Assembly: GCA_041556555.1 (NCBI GenBank)
Contig: JBFFIE010000006.1
Coordinates: forward strand, 1 to 64,000
Reading direction: 5' to 3'
Length of the DNA stretch: 64,000 nt
DNA from: SZUA-592 sp041556555
Lineage (GTDB): Bacteria > Pseudomonadota > Gammaproteobacteria > Eutrophobiales > Eutrophobiaceae
How positions within the stretch are numbered: position 1 is the first letter of the stretch; each line of letters starts with the position of its first letter. A program made the position numbers and the translations under genes. Shown here in pieces: positions 18,740 to 27,295 of this stretch. The notes beneath the pieces were generated by a model. That model was not told the DNA's origin. It was given only the letters and a program-made list of their open reading frames with translations, and made no database searches.

Positions 18740-20155
18740 ATGAGCGTAGTCGCTACCGATATATCCAAAGACCATCACGTTGCTGACCCGTCCCTGGCCC
18801 AGTGGGGGCACAGGGAGATACGTATTGCCGAGACTGAAATGCCCGGCCTGATGGCAATTCGCGAGGAGTACAAGGGTCAAAAGCCTCTGCAAGGAGCCCG
18901 GATTGCTGGTTCCCTGCACATGACCATTCAGACCGCGGTCCTGATCGAAACCCTGGTTGAACTGGGGGCCGAGGTCCGCTGGGCCTCTTGTAACATCTAT
19001 TCCACCCAGGATCATGCCGCGGCCGCTATCGCCGATCAGTCCATTCCCGTGTTTGCCTACAAGGGCGAGTCACTGGAGGATTACTGGGAATACACCCATC
19101 GCATCATGAGTTGGCATGACGGCGGTTCGCCGAACATGATCCTCGACGATGGCGGTGACGCGACCCTGTTATTGATCCTGGGCAGCAAGGCGGAAAAGGA
19201 TCCCTCCGTCATTTCCAGTCCCGGCAGCGAGGAGGAGAAATACCTGTTTGCGGCGATCAAGAAAAAGCTCGAAAGCGATAAGAATTTCTATTCGAGGACT
19301 CTCGCCTGTATCCGGGGCGTTACGGAAGAAACCACGACGGGTGTTCAGCGCCTGTACCAGATGAAGAAACAGGGCGAGCTGCCTTTTCCGGCCATTAATG
19401 TCAACGATTCAGTCACCAAGTCCAAGTTCGATAACCTCTATGGCTGCCGTGAATCGCTGGTCGATGGCATCAAGCGTGCCACCGACGTCATGATTGCCGG
19501 CAAGATTGCCGTTGTGCTGGGATATGGTGATGTTGGCAAGGGCTGTGCCCAGTCACTCAGGGGTCTGGGGGCAACCGTCTGGATTACCGAGATTGATCCG
19601 ATCTGCGCCCTGCAGGCCGCGATGGAAGGTTATCGTGTTGTGTCTCTTGATGATGTGGCCGAAATGGCCGACATCTTCGTTACTGCGACCGGTAACTTCA
19701 ATGTGATCCGTCATGAACACATGCAGCAGATGAAGGATCAGGCGATTGTTTGCAACATCGGTCATTTTGATAACGAGATAGATGTGGCCAGCCTCGAGCA
19801 ATATGAGTGGGAAGAAATCAAACCTCAGGTAGATCATGTCATCTTTCCTGACGGCAAGCGTATCATCTTGCTGGCGCGTGGCCGCCTTGTGAACCTTGGC
19901 TGTGCAACCGGCCATCCAAGTTTTGTGATGTCGAACTCTTTCACTAACCAGGTTCTGGCACAGATCGAGTTGTTTACCCGTAATGCTGATTATGAAAACG
20001 ATGTCTATGTATTACCCAAGCACCTGGATGAAAAAGTCGCGCGATTGCACCTGCAGCGTATTGGTGCCAAGCTGACCCGGTTGACGGAAAAGCAGGCCGA
20101 TTATATCGGCGTTAATGTGGACGGACCCTATAAATCCGATCACTATCGTTACTGA
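18740..20155 (+). CDS. ahcY: adenosylhomocysteinase
   Basis: A 471-residue S-adenosylhomocysteine hydrolase. It contains the NAD-binding motif GYGDVGKGCAQSLRG, the substrate region NVNDSVTKSKFDNLYG, and the usual C-terminus DGPYKSDHYRY. It splits SAH into adenosine and homocysteine. ATG 18740 has a GGAGG Shine-Dalgarno 8 nt upstream. The frame is open 26 codons further up, but that part is the riboswitch. It is under the SAH riboswitch and 15 bp upstream of metF, forming an operon that clears SAH and supplies methyl groups. Confidence 0.97.
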   Translation: MSVVATDISKDHHVADPSLAQWGHREIRIAETEMPGLMAIREEYKGQKPLQGARIAGSLHMTIQTAVLIETLVELGAEVRWASCNIYSTQDHAAAAIADQSIPVFAYKGESLEDYWEYTHRIMSWHDGGSPNMILDDGGDATLLLILGSKAEKDPSVISSPGSEEEKYLFAAIKKKLESDKNFYSRTLACIRGVTEETTTGVQRLYQMKKQGELPFPAINVNDSVTKSKFDNLYGCRESLVDGIKRATDVMIAGKIAVVLGYGDVGKGCAQSLRGLGATVWITEIDPICALQAAMEGYRVVSLDDVAEMADIFVTATGNFNVIRHEHMQQMKDQAIVCNIGHFDNEIDVASLEQYEWEEIKPQVDHVIFPDGKRIILLARGRLVNLGCATGHPSFVMSNSFTNQVLAQIELFTRNADYENDVYVLPKHLDEKVARLHLQRIGAKLTRLTEKQADYIGVNVDGPYKSDHYRY

Positions 20156-20170
20156 TGCGGGGCTCAGACA

Positions 20171-21079
20171 ATGTCAGTCATGGACTCCCAGAAACAGTTT
20201 ACGCCGAAGTACAGCTTCGAATTTTTTCCGCCACGCACACCGGAAGCTTTCGGGAAATTACAGACTACCAGTGAGCGCCTGAGCAGGTATCGTCCGGACT
20301 TCTTCTCCGTGACCTTTGGTGCCGGCGGCAGTACCCGCACCCGCACTTTTGATACCGTCACGGATATTAAGGAAAAGACGGGCATTGAGGCTGCCCCGCA
20401 CATCTCCTGTATTGGTCAGACGCTAGAGGAGATCCGCGAGGTTCTGGATCTTTACAAAAATGCCGGTATTCGCCATATAGTTGCCCTGCGTGGTGACCTG
20501 CCTTCGGGGCAGGCCAGTTATGGGCCATTGCGTTATGCCAATGAACTTGTGGAATTCATTCGCAAGGAAACCGGTGATCATTTTCATATTGAAGTAGCGG
20601 CCTATCCGGAATTTCATCCCCAGGCACCCAGTCCGACGAAAGACCTGGAGAACTTCAAGCGGAAGATCGATGCCGGCGCCAACAGTGCAATAACCCAGTA
20701 TTTTTATAATACCGAGGCATATTATCGGTTCATTGATGATTGTGAAAAGCTGGGCATCAATGTTCCTATCGTGCCCGGCGTGATGCCAATTATTAACTGC
20801 ACGCAACTCGTCCGTTTTTCCGAAGCCTGTGGCGCGGATATACCACGCTGGATACTTAAACGCCTGCAGGAATTTGGCGACGACCGGGCCTCGATACGTG
20901 CATTTGGTATTGATGTAACCACGCAGATCTGTGCTGATCTGCTGGGCAATGGTGCGCCGGGTATACATATGTATACAATGAACCAGTCAGAGGCGAGCGA
21001 AGCGATTTGGGAAAACCTGATTCTCAAAAAACGCAAGAAGGAACAGAAAGAGCAGGAGAAGAAAGCCTCTGTCGGTTAG
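20171..21079 (+). CDS. metF: 5,10-methylenetetrahydrofolate reductase
   Basis: A 302-residue flavoprotein with the MetF TIM barrel. Conserved segments are YSFEFFPPRTPE near residue 14, the SVTFGAGGSTR strand, HISCIGQT, and IVPGVMPI. It reduces methylene-THF to methyl-THF, the methyl donor for homocysteine remethylation. It begins 15 bp after ahcY, so it shares the SAH riboswitch control. The stop lies 53 bp before the likely start of the PrsR-like regulator gene. An imperfect hairpin there has no T-run, so read-through is possible. Confidence 0.96.
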   Translation: MSVMDSQKQFTPKYSFEFFPPRTPEAFGKLQTTSERLSRYRPDFFSVTFGAGGSTRTRTFDTVTDIKEKTGIEAAPHISCIGQTLEEIREVLDLYKNAGIRHIVALRGDLPSGQASYGPLRYANELVEFIRKETGDHFHIEVAAYPEFHPQAPSPTKDLENFKRKIDAGANSAITQYFYNTEAYYRFIDDCEKLGINVPIVPGVMPIINCTQLVRFSEACGADIPRWILKRLQEFGDDRASIRAFGIDVTTQICADLLGNGAPGIHMYTMNQSEASEAIWENLILKKRKKEQKEQEKKASVG

Positions 21080-21132
21080 AGTTGGATTTTATCCGCCGGT
21101 ATACCGACGGAAATCAAACCGGAGTTGCCAAT

Positions 21133-22575
21133 TTGTCTGAATATTCAGGCAGTGTGCTGGAAAAAAACCTTGCCGGGAAACCCGGCCTGTTACTGGTCGA
21201 CGATGATCCACTCATCGTAGAATCACTCGGCTTGGTTCTGCAAAAAAATTACTCACTGATCACCGCAGAAACGCGCAAGCAGGCCATCAAACAGATACAG
21301 GCGTTGCCGGAATTCCCGCCACTGGCACTGATTGATCTTGGCTTGCCGCCCAAGCCCCATAGTGTGGAGGAAGGGTTTGCTTTAATCCATGATTTGCTGG
21401 GGTATAACCGCAACATAAAGATACTGGTTCTTTCGGGCCAGAATGAGCAGGAAAACATTCGTCATGCTTTAACGCTCGGCGCCGTGGATTTTATTCCCAA
21501 ACCCTGCGACGCTACCTTGTTGCAAACCCGACTGCAGCATCAATTGATGATGCTGGAGGCCGAGCAGGAAGAGGATACCCGGGATCTGTCCACTGAACGA
21601 TTACTGGGCGAGAGTCAGGCAGTGAAAACCCTGAAAAGTCTGGTTGAACAATTCGCTGACACACCATTCCCGGTGTTGATCGAAGGGGAGTCCGGCGTCG
21701 GCAAGGAACTGGTTGCCCAGAGCCTGCACAGCATGAGTAACCGCAGTCGGCACCCTTTCCTGACATTGAACTGTGCGGCATTTACAGCGGAGTTACTGGA
21801 GGCGCAGTTGTTCGGTTATTGCAAGGGGGCATTTACCGGTGCAACAACCAATAAAGCCGGATTTTTCGAGGAGACCAGCGAGGGCAGCCTGTTTCTTGAT
21901 GAAATTGGTGAATTGCCACTGGATCTGCAATCCAAGCTTTTAAGGGTATTGGAAAATGGCGAGTATTACCGCGTGGGTGAAACACGCCCAAATATTTCCA
22001 ATGCGCGGATCATCGCTGCAACCAATCGGGACCTGAAAGAATCAGTTCAGGCCGGACAATTTCGCCAGGACCTCTATCACCGCCTGAGTGTGTTAACGAT
22101 CAACGTACCGCCCTTGCGTGAACGGGGTGATGATCCATTGTTATTGCTTAATCATTTCATCAAGTTTTATGCCCAGGGCGGTCCCGCTTTCGAACTTGAT
22201 GAATCAGCTCTGGCCCTGTTAAAAGACTATGATTTTCCCGGCAATATTCGCGAATTAAGAAACATTGTCATCCGCCTGGGGGCAAAATATCCGGGTGAGC
22301 GCGTCAGCAAAGACCAGCTTGCCGGAGAACTGGAGCTTGCTGTGTCAGGCATGACTCACATTCAGGGGCCTGATTTTGATGAAATTGCCAGAAAAGAATT
22401 ACAGGACAGCGATTTTATATTGGATCAAACTCTCGGCGAATGGGAAAGACGATACATTTATATTGCCCTTGAGATGGCAAACGGAAATCTCAGCAAGGCA
22501 GCGCGGCTACTGGGCATCAACCGGACAACCCTGTACAGTCGCATGCAACGCCTGGATATAGAGGAACAGGGATAA
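21133..22575 (+). CDS. PrsR-like sigma-54-dependent response regulator
   Basis: About 480 residues from the preferred start TTG 21133, which has GGAG 8 nt upstream; the frame is open back to 21007 inside metF. An N-terminal receiver domain (LLLVDDDP, phospho-acceptor Asp in LIDLGLPP, Lys in FIPKP) is followed by an AAA+ sigma-54 activator domain with GESGVGKE, the sigma-54-contacting GAFTGA loop and LFLDEIGELP. A Fis-type helix-turn-helix (NLSKAARLLGINRTTLY) ends the protein. The receiver pattern DLGLPPKP...EGF closely resembles PrsR, the regulator of PEP-CTERM systems. It heads the pilus locus; its probable target is the sigma-54 promoter at 38783-38797. Confidence 0.88.
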   Translation: MSEYSGSVLEKNLAGKPGLLLVDDDPLIVESLGLVLQKNYSLITAETRKQAIKQIQALPEFPPLALIDLGLPPKPHSVEEGFALIHDLLGYNRNIKILVLSGQNEQENIRHALTLGAVDFIPKPCDATLLQTRLQHQLMMLEAEQEEDTRDLSTERLLGESQAVKTLKSLVEQFADTPFPVLIEGESGVGKELVAQSLHSMSNRSRHPFLTLNCAAFTAELLEAQLFGYCKGAFTGATTNKAGFFEETSEGSLFLDEIGELPLDLQSKLLRVLENGEYYRVGETRPNISNARIIAATNRDLKESVQAGQFRQDLYHRLSVLTINVPPLRERGDDPLLLLNHFIKFYAQGGPAFELDESALALLKDYDFPGNIRELRNIVIRLGAKYPGERVSKDQLAGELELAVSGMTHIQGPDFDEIARKELQDSDFILDQTLGEWERRYIYIALEMANGNLSKAARLLGINRTTLYSRMQRLDIEEQG

Positions 22576-23897
22576 TGTATTACCAGTATTTTGGTCTGGA
22601 GCAACCGCCGTTCCGAATCACACCGGATACCTCCCTGTTTTATCCCGGCGGCAACCGTGGCGCGATCCTCGAAGCTCTGATTTATGCCATTGTCAATGGC
22701 GAAGGCATGATCAAGGTGGTCGGAGAGGTCGGCAGCGGCAAGACTATGTTATGCCGTATGCTGACGGTGGAATTACCTGATCATATCGAAGTGGTCTATC
22801 TTGCGAACCCGAGTCTCTCTCCGGACAACATCCTGCATGCGATTGCCTTTGAACTGAAGCTGGACGTCAAGGCCGATGATGACCGCCTGGAGGTGATGAA
22901 CAAGTTGCAGAATTACCTCCTTGAGCGGCATGCCCAGAGCCAGCAGGTGGTTGTGTTTGTTGAAGAGGCCCAGGGCATGCCTGTCCAGACCCTGGAACAG
23001 ATTCGGCTGTTGACTAATCTCGAAACCAATGAGAACAAGCTGTTGCAGATTGTATTATTCGGTCAGCCGGAACTCGACGAGATGATTTCCAGTCGTGACA
23101 TTCGTCAGCTGAAGGAGCGCATCACCTACAGTTTTAATCTGGGACCGCTTAATGCCGAAGAGATCAAGGACTATATCAATACCCGGATCCGGGCCTGTGG
23201 TTGCCGTTCCGGTGATCTCTTTACCAGGCAGGCTATTCAGCAGATCAGCAGATACTCGAATGGCCTGTTACGACGCATCAATATTCTCTCGGACAAATCA
23301 TTGCTGGCCAGCTATGCGGCCAATGATCGGAGTGTCAAGCCACGCCATGTCAAACTGGCAGCGCGTGATACTGAATTCATCACGCCCTGGCAAAGGTATC
23401 GTCTGCCCATGTTTGTTCTGGCTGCATTGGTAATAATGGCCATCTTGGTATTTTTAACGCCACTGGGCCAGACAGTGACGGACCTGATGAAAGCGACCCC
23501 GGTATCGCTCACTGATCCAGAAGACACTGACCTGACGGTTGATACAGCGAGACCGGATATCCCGGTAGAATTGGGCAATGAGGCAAGTTCTGCACCCGAA
23601 GAGCCACAACCTGAGGCCGGGCAGGCAGCCGCCAGCATGCTTGCGAACGATCTGGCAATTGAGCCCCCTGCCGAGGAGGCGCCAGATGAGCAGGAAATTC
23701 TCGAATCCATCCTCAAGGATTATTCAGCACGTTACCTGGCTATTGATGAGATCATGAATGAGCAGGATGCCGAGTTATTTATCCAGCAAATCAAGTCCCG
23801 CCTCCCGGAGTCAGTGTACCTGGGACAACCAGAGTTACCCTGCCGTCTATGCCCTCTGATTGTTTACCGTCCTGTGAAATCTGACGAAAATCTATAG
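22575..23897 (+). CDS. mshM: MshM/ExeA-like AAA ATPase with transmembrane segment
   Basis: A 440-residue protein overlapping the regulator stop by 1 bp. It begins YYQYFGLEQPPFRITPD, the hallmark of the ExeA/MshM family. Walker A GEVGSGKT is at 50-57 and Walker B VVVFVEEAQ at 125-132. One transmembrane helix lies near 276-296, followed by an acidic, proline-rich region and a short C-terminal domain. MshM/ExeA-type ATPases help place secretins or pilus machinery in the envelope, often by binding peptidoglycan. The gene sits directly before the MshL-like secretin, as in msh loci. Confidence 0.85.
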   Translation: MYYQYFGLEQPPFRITPDTSLFYPGGNRGAILEALIYAIVNGEGMIKVVGEVGSGKTMLCRMLTVELPDHIEVVYLANPSLSPDNILHAIAFELKLDVKADDDRLEVMNKLQNYLLERHAQSQQVVVFVEEAQGMPVQTLEQIRLLTNLETNENKLLQIVLFGQPELDEMISSRDIRQLKERITYSFNLGPLNAEEIKDYINTRIRACGCRSGDLFTRQAIQQISRYSNGLLRRINILSDKSLLASYAANDRSVKPRHVKLAARDTEFITPWQRYRLPMFVLAALVIMAILVFLTPLGQTVTDLMKATPVSLTDPEDTDLTVDTARPDIPVELGNEASSAPEEPQPEAGQAAASMLANDLAIEPPAEEAPDEQEILESILKDYSARYLAIDEIMNEQDAELFIQQIKSRLPESVYLGQPELPCRLCPLIVYRPVKSDENL

Positions 23898-23926
23898 TCG
23901 TCAGTTATTTATATAAACTATATAAT
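23898..23926 (+). promoter_or_regulatory. candidate sigma-70 promoter before the secretin gene
   Basis: TCGTCA (23898-23903) and a perfect TATAAT (23921-23926) are 17 bp apart, just after the mshM-like stop. Transcription would start near 23933. This would let mshL to the minor pseudopilins be expressed independently of the regulator gene. A TGTCGA half-site (23952-23957) like the inverted repeat at 38684 lies in the leader, which may be chance. Confidence 0.45.
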
Positions 23927-23979
23927 CTGATAATGTAACGTTGGGGGTGGTTGTCGAGCGGCTAACGGAGGCAGTTTGT

Positions 23980-25626
23980 GTGATGAATAAATATATAAAA
24001 ATCAATAGCTTGCTATTGCTATTGTTGATCTCATCCTGTTCGCTGATAGAACCCAAACCGTTTGAACCCTCGCCCGGCCATATCGAGGATCAGCCGGCCC
24101 CGCCCGGCGAAATCCCGGAACTGGTCGAGGAAGTCCCCCCGGCCCTGCCTGAACCATCGCCGCCTGTAGAGCTGGAGAAATACACGGTTGTGGTGAACGA
24201 AGTGCCTGTCAAGGAGCTGCTGTTTGCCCTCGCCCGCGACTCAAAGGTCAATGTCGATATCGATCCCGGGATCAGTGGTGTAGTGACCCTGAACGCTGTA
24301 GACCAGACCTTCCCGCAGATACTTGATCGGATCAGTCAGCAGGTGAATCTGCGTTATGAATTCCAGGGCGTCAACCTCTTGGTGAAACCCGACAAGCCCT
24401 ACCTCAAGGCTTACAAGATTGGCTACATCAATATGAGCCGGGAGACGACCAGTGATGTTGCCATCGCAACTCAGATTTCAACGACCGGTGGAGGATTTCA
24501 GGCCGGTGGGGGTACGACCGGTGGTGGCGCCGGGGGGGGAGATAATAATTCCACCACAGCGATAAAGAATACCTCGAATAACTTGTTTTGGGGAAACCTG
24601 GTCAATAACGTCCAGGCCATTCTGGAGCAATCAACCGGAAGTGCCGGTGGTGAGGCATCCGCCAATGTTGAGATTTCCAACAGCGTCATCCCCAATCCCG
24701 AAACCGGTATACTGACTGTGCGTGCAACCCACCGCCAGCATGCCGAGGTCCAGAGGTATATCGATGCCGCCATGGAAAGCGCACATCGCCAGGTATTGAT
24801 CCAGGCGACGATTCTGGAAGTGCTCCTGACCGATGATTACCAGGCAGGCGTCGACTGGAGTTTCCTGGATGACACAGGCATTAGTGTGATTTCAACTACG
24901 GCAGGGGGTCCATTGACCGGTGAAGTTGCTTCATTTGTACTCGAATATTTCGATGCAGGTGTTGATGGTGAAGACACCGTTGACGCAACCTTGACCCTGC
25001 TTGAGGAATTCGGCGATATAAATGTCCTCTCCAGTCCCCAGATCATGGCCCTGAATAACCAGACCGCTATCCTCAAAGTGGTTGAGAATGATGTCTTTTT
25101 TACGATCGAGTCTGATACCACTCAGTCACAAACCAGTGCAGTCACCACTTTTACAACGACCATCAACACGGTTCCAGTGGGTATCGTGATGTCGGTAACG
25201 CCGCAGATAAATGACAATGACAGTATCATGCTCAACATCAGGCCGACCATTTCCAGGATTGTGCGTAGGGTAAGTGATCCCAATCCCTCTTTGACTACTG
25301 TGCAGAACTTAATCCCCGTAATTAATGTTCGTGAAATGGAGTCGCTGTTAAGATTGAGCAATGGACAGGTCGCCGTACTTGGTGGCCTGATTGAAAATCA
25401 GGAAACCGACAGGGTAAACAGTATTCCAGGCTTTTCCAGGCTCCCGCTTATTGGCGAGGCCTTTAAAACAACCGTCAAGGAATATCAGAAATCCGAACTT
25501 ATCATCTTTCTGAGACCAGTGATTGTTAATAACCCGACCGTGGATTCAGATCTAGATATATTCAAGCCGTACCTCGATAGCCGGCGCCAGTCTTCCGGGT
25601 CTGAATCAGGAGCTAGTTCCCGGTGA
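23980..25626 (+). CDS. mshL: MshL-like outer-membrane secretin (lipoprotein)
   Basis: A 548-residue secretin. From GTG 23980 (GGAGG 8 nt upstream; ATG 23983 also possible) a signal peptide ends in ISSC with lipidated Cys20. A proline-rich linker, a secretin/TonB short N-terminal domain (about 65-135), a glycine-rich low-complexity stretch near 180-195, a secretin N-domain and the C-terminal secretin barrel follow. Visible barrel motifs are VLSSPQIMALNNQ, QVAVLGGL and LPLIGEAF...KSELIIFLRPVIV. It would form the outer-membrane channel for the pilus. Its 3' end overlaps the next gene by 4 bp (GTGA). Confidence 0.92.
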   Translation: MMNKYIKINSLLLLLLISSCSLIEPKPFEPSPGHIEDQPAPPGEIPELVEEVPPALPEPSPPVELEKYTVVVNEVPVKELLFALARDSKVNVDIDPGISGVVTLNAVDQTFPQILDRISQQVNLRYEFQGVNLLVKPDKPYLKAYKIGYINMSRETTSDVAIATQISTTGGGFQAGGGTTGGGAGGGDNNSTTAIKNTSNNLFWGNLVNNVQAILEQSTGSAGGEASANVEISNSVIPNPETGILTVRATHRQHAEVQRYIDAAMESAHRQVLIQATILEVLLTDDYQAGVDWSFLDDTGISVISTTAGGPLTGEVASFVLEYFDAGVDGEDTVDATLTLLEEFGDINVLSSPQIMALNNQTAILKVVENDVFFTIESDTTQSQTSAVTTFTTTINTVPVGIVMSVTPQINDNDSIMLNIRPTISRIVRRVSDPNPSLTTVQNLIPVINVREMESLLRLSNGQVAVLGGLIENQETDRVNSIPGFSRLPLIGEAFKTTVKEYQKSELIIFLRPVIVNNPTVDSDLDIFKPYLDSRRQSSGSESGASSR

Positions 25627-27293
25627 GTCTCTTAATGGATGCCTTGAAAAAGGCGGAACGGGAGAAAAAAGAAGCAGCCAAACGTTTAAAGGAGTCGCAG
25701 GAAAGGTCCGGTATGGATCTCACCCTGGAAGAAGCGACACCCCGACCTGAAGCAGAGACAGAGGCAGAAGACAGCACGAAGAGTCAACAGCCGGAAATAA
25801 CCGCTGATCAGCCAGAACAACAAGAGGAATCTGCCGGTGATCTTTCTCTTTCACCGATCGAAGACGAGATTGATACCGAGGCACCAACCCAGAAGATTGA
25901 CCTTTCGAAAATGAAGGACCCCGGTACGTCCGGACTTTCACTTGAAGACAAAAATGATTTGACTCTTGATCAACCGGATCTGGTGGAGTCGGTTGAGGAC
26001 GAGGAAACTGACGAGGAAACTGGTCCCGAAGCACCTGTCTTTGCTATCAATTCACTTTCAACGGAAGAGGATTATATCTCCCCGCTGGAAGATTCCGGCC
26101 TGCATGAATTACCGGAACAAACCCTTGAAGATAGCGGCATCTTTACCCGCTCACTCGATGAAGGCAAGACTCTGCAGTCAGCACTTTCAGCAGAAGAGCT
26201 GGCCAGGGAGATGGGCGATGACCCAAATGCGCCCTTGCCGGTAGCCGCGCAAACTGTGTTTAATGCCTCTGCCGGTCAAAGCAGCAAGCGACAATTTATG
26301 GAATGGTTTTTATTTGTGGCCTGTTTTGCAGTTTTGATCATTGCTGGCAGTATTTTTTACTATCTGAAAACAACACCTGAAATCTCGCCTCCGATCCGCC
26401 CGCAAATGGCAGAGACCGAGACTGCTACAGTCGAACAGATTATAGAACAGGCGCAAGTATCTTCAGATGTATCCGGTGAATTTACTAGTACCGAGACAGG
26501 ACAGGAAATAGTGCTGGATGATTCCGCAGCACAGACAGCCAGTATTGGGATACCTGAAAAACCAGACGCCATAGAGGCTGCTGATAAGGAAACCATTGCC
26601 ATGCGACAACCTTTGCCAGAGCACAAACAAGGACAGGAAAATATTTTACCGAACGAAATCAGGGTTGAACCGAGGGTGTTGCAAATAAGTCGCAGCCGTG
26701 CTGTCCGCGAGAGTGATTTACTGGTGCATGATGCTTACGCCGACTATAAAGCCGGAAATTTTGACTCTGCGGCAGCAGCCTACCAGAAAGTACTGATTAC
26801 CCATCCTGAAAACCGCGATGCACTCCTTGGCCTGGCTGCCATAGCGCAGAACAGGGGTAACCAGCAGCAGGCAAGTCAATACTACCTGCGTGTTCTCAAG
26901 AATTATCCTTCTGATGTGATTGCCAAGGCTGCTTTGCTTGCATCAACCAATAGCAAGGAATCGGCCGCCGAAAATGAAAGCTTGTTAAAATCAATGATCA
27001 GCGATTCACCGGACACGGCTGATTTACATTTTATCCTTGGCAACGTATTTGCCAGTACTTCCCGCTGGAACGATGCGCAACAATCCTTCTTTGAAGCATT
27101 CAGGCTGGATAATGAAAATGCAAACTATGCTTATAATCTTGCAGTCAGCCTGGATCATCTCGGCAAGACGCAGGCTGCCTTGCAATATTACCGTCTGGCA
27201 ATGGAGTTGGCCGAATCATCTTCAATAACACTGAACACCAACGTCCTTGCCTCCAGAATTGCTGCGCTCTCTGATTTTTCGCAGGATCAATAA
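25623..27293 (+). CDS. mshN: MshN-like TPR membrane protein
   Basis: A 556-residue protein starting at GTG 25623, overlapping the secretin stop. It opens with SLLMDALKKAEREKK, a short N-terminal motif shared by MshN-like proteins. A long acidic, disordered cytoplasmic part follows (to about 220), then one transmembrane helix (about 225-247), then a periplasmic C-terminal half with tetratricopeptide repeats such as DSAAAAYQKVLITHPENRDA. In msh loci MshN is a TPR assembly factor between secretin and ATPase genes, and the position here is the same. The acidic cytoplasmic tail may contact the ATPases (inference). Confidence 0.85.
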   Translation: MSLLMDALKKAEREKKEAAKRLKESQERSGMDLTLEEATPRPEAETEAEDSTKSQQPEITADQPEQQEESAGDLSLSPIEDEIDTEAPTQKIDLSKMKDPGTSGLSLEDKNDLTLDQPDLVESVEDEETDEETGPEAPVFAINSLSTEEDYISPLEDSGLHELPEQTLEDSGIFTRSLDEGKTLQSALSAEELAREMGDDPNAPLPVAAQTVFNASAGQSSKRQFMEWFLFVACFAVLIIAGSIFYYLKTTPEISPPIRPQMAETETATVEQIIEQAQVSSDVSGEFTSTETGQEIVLDDSAAQTASIGIPEKPDAIEAADKETIAMRQPLPEHKQGQENILPNEIRVEPRVLQISRSRAVRESDLLVHDAYADYKAGNFDSAAAAYQKVLITHPENRDALLGLAAIAQNRGNQQQASQYYLRVLKNYPSDVIAKAALLASTNSKESAAENESLLKSMISDSPDTADLHFILGNVFASTSRWNDAQQSFFEAFRLDNENANYAYNLAVSLDHLGKTQAALQYYRLAMELAESSSITLNTNVLASRIAALSDFSQDQ

Positions 27294-27295
27294 CA

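Noticed and set aside
21091..21110. Hairpin between metF and the PrsR-like gene (TCCG...CGGA)
   Set aside because: The stem is short and broken by a mismatch, and no T-run follows, so I do not call a terminator.
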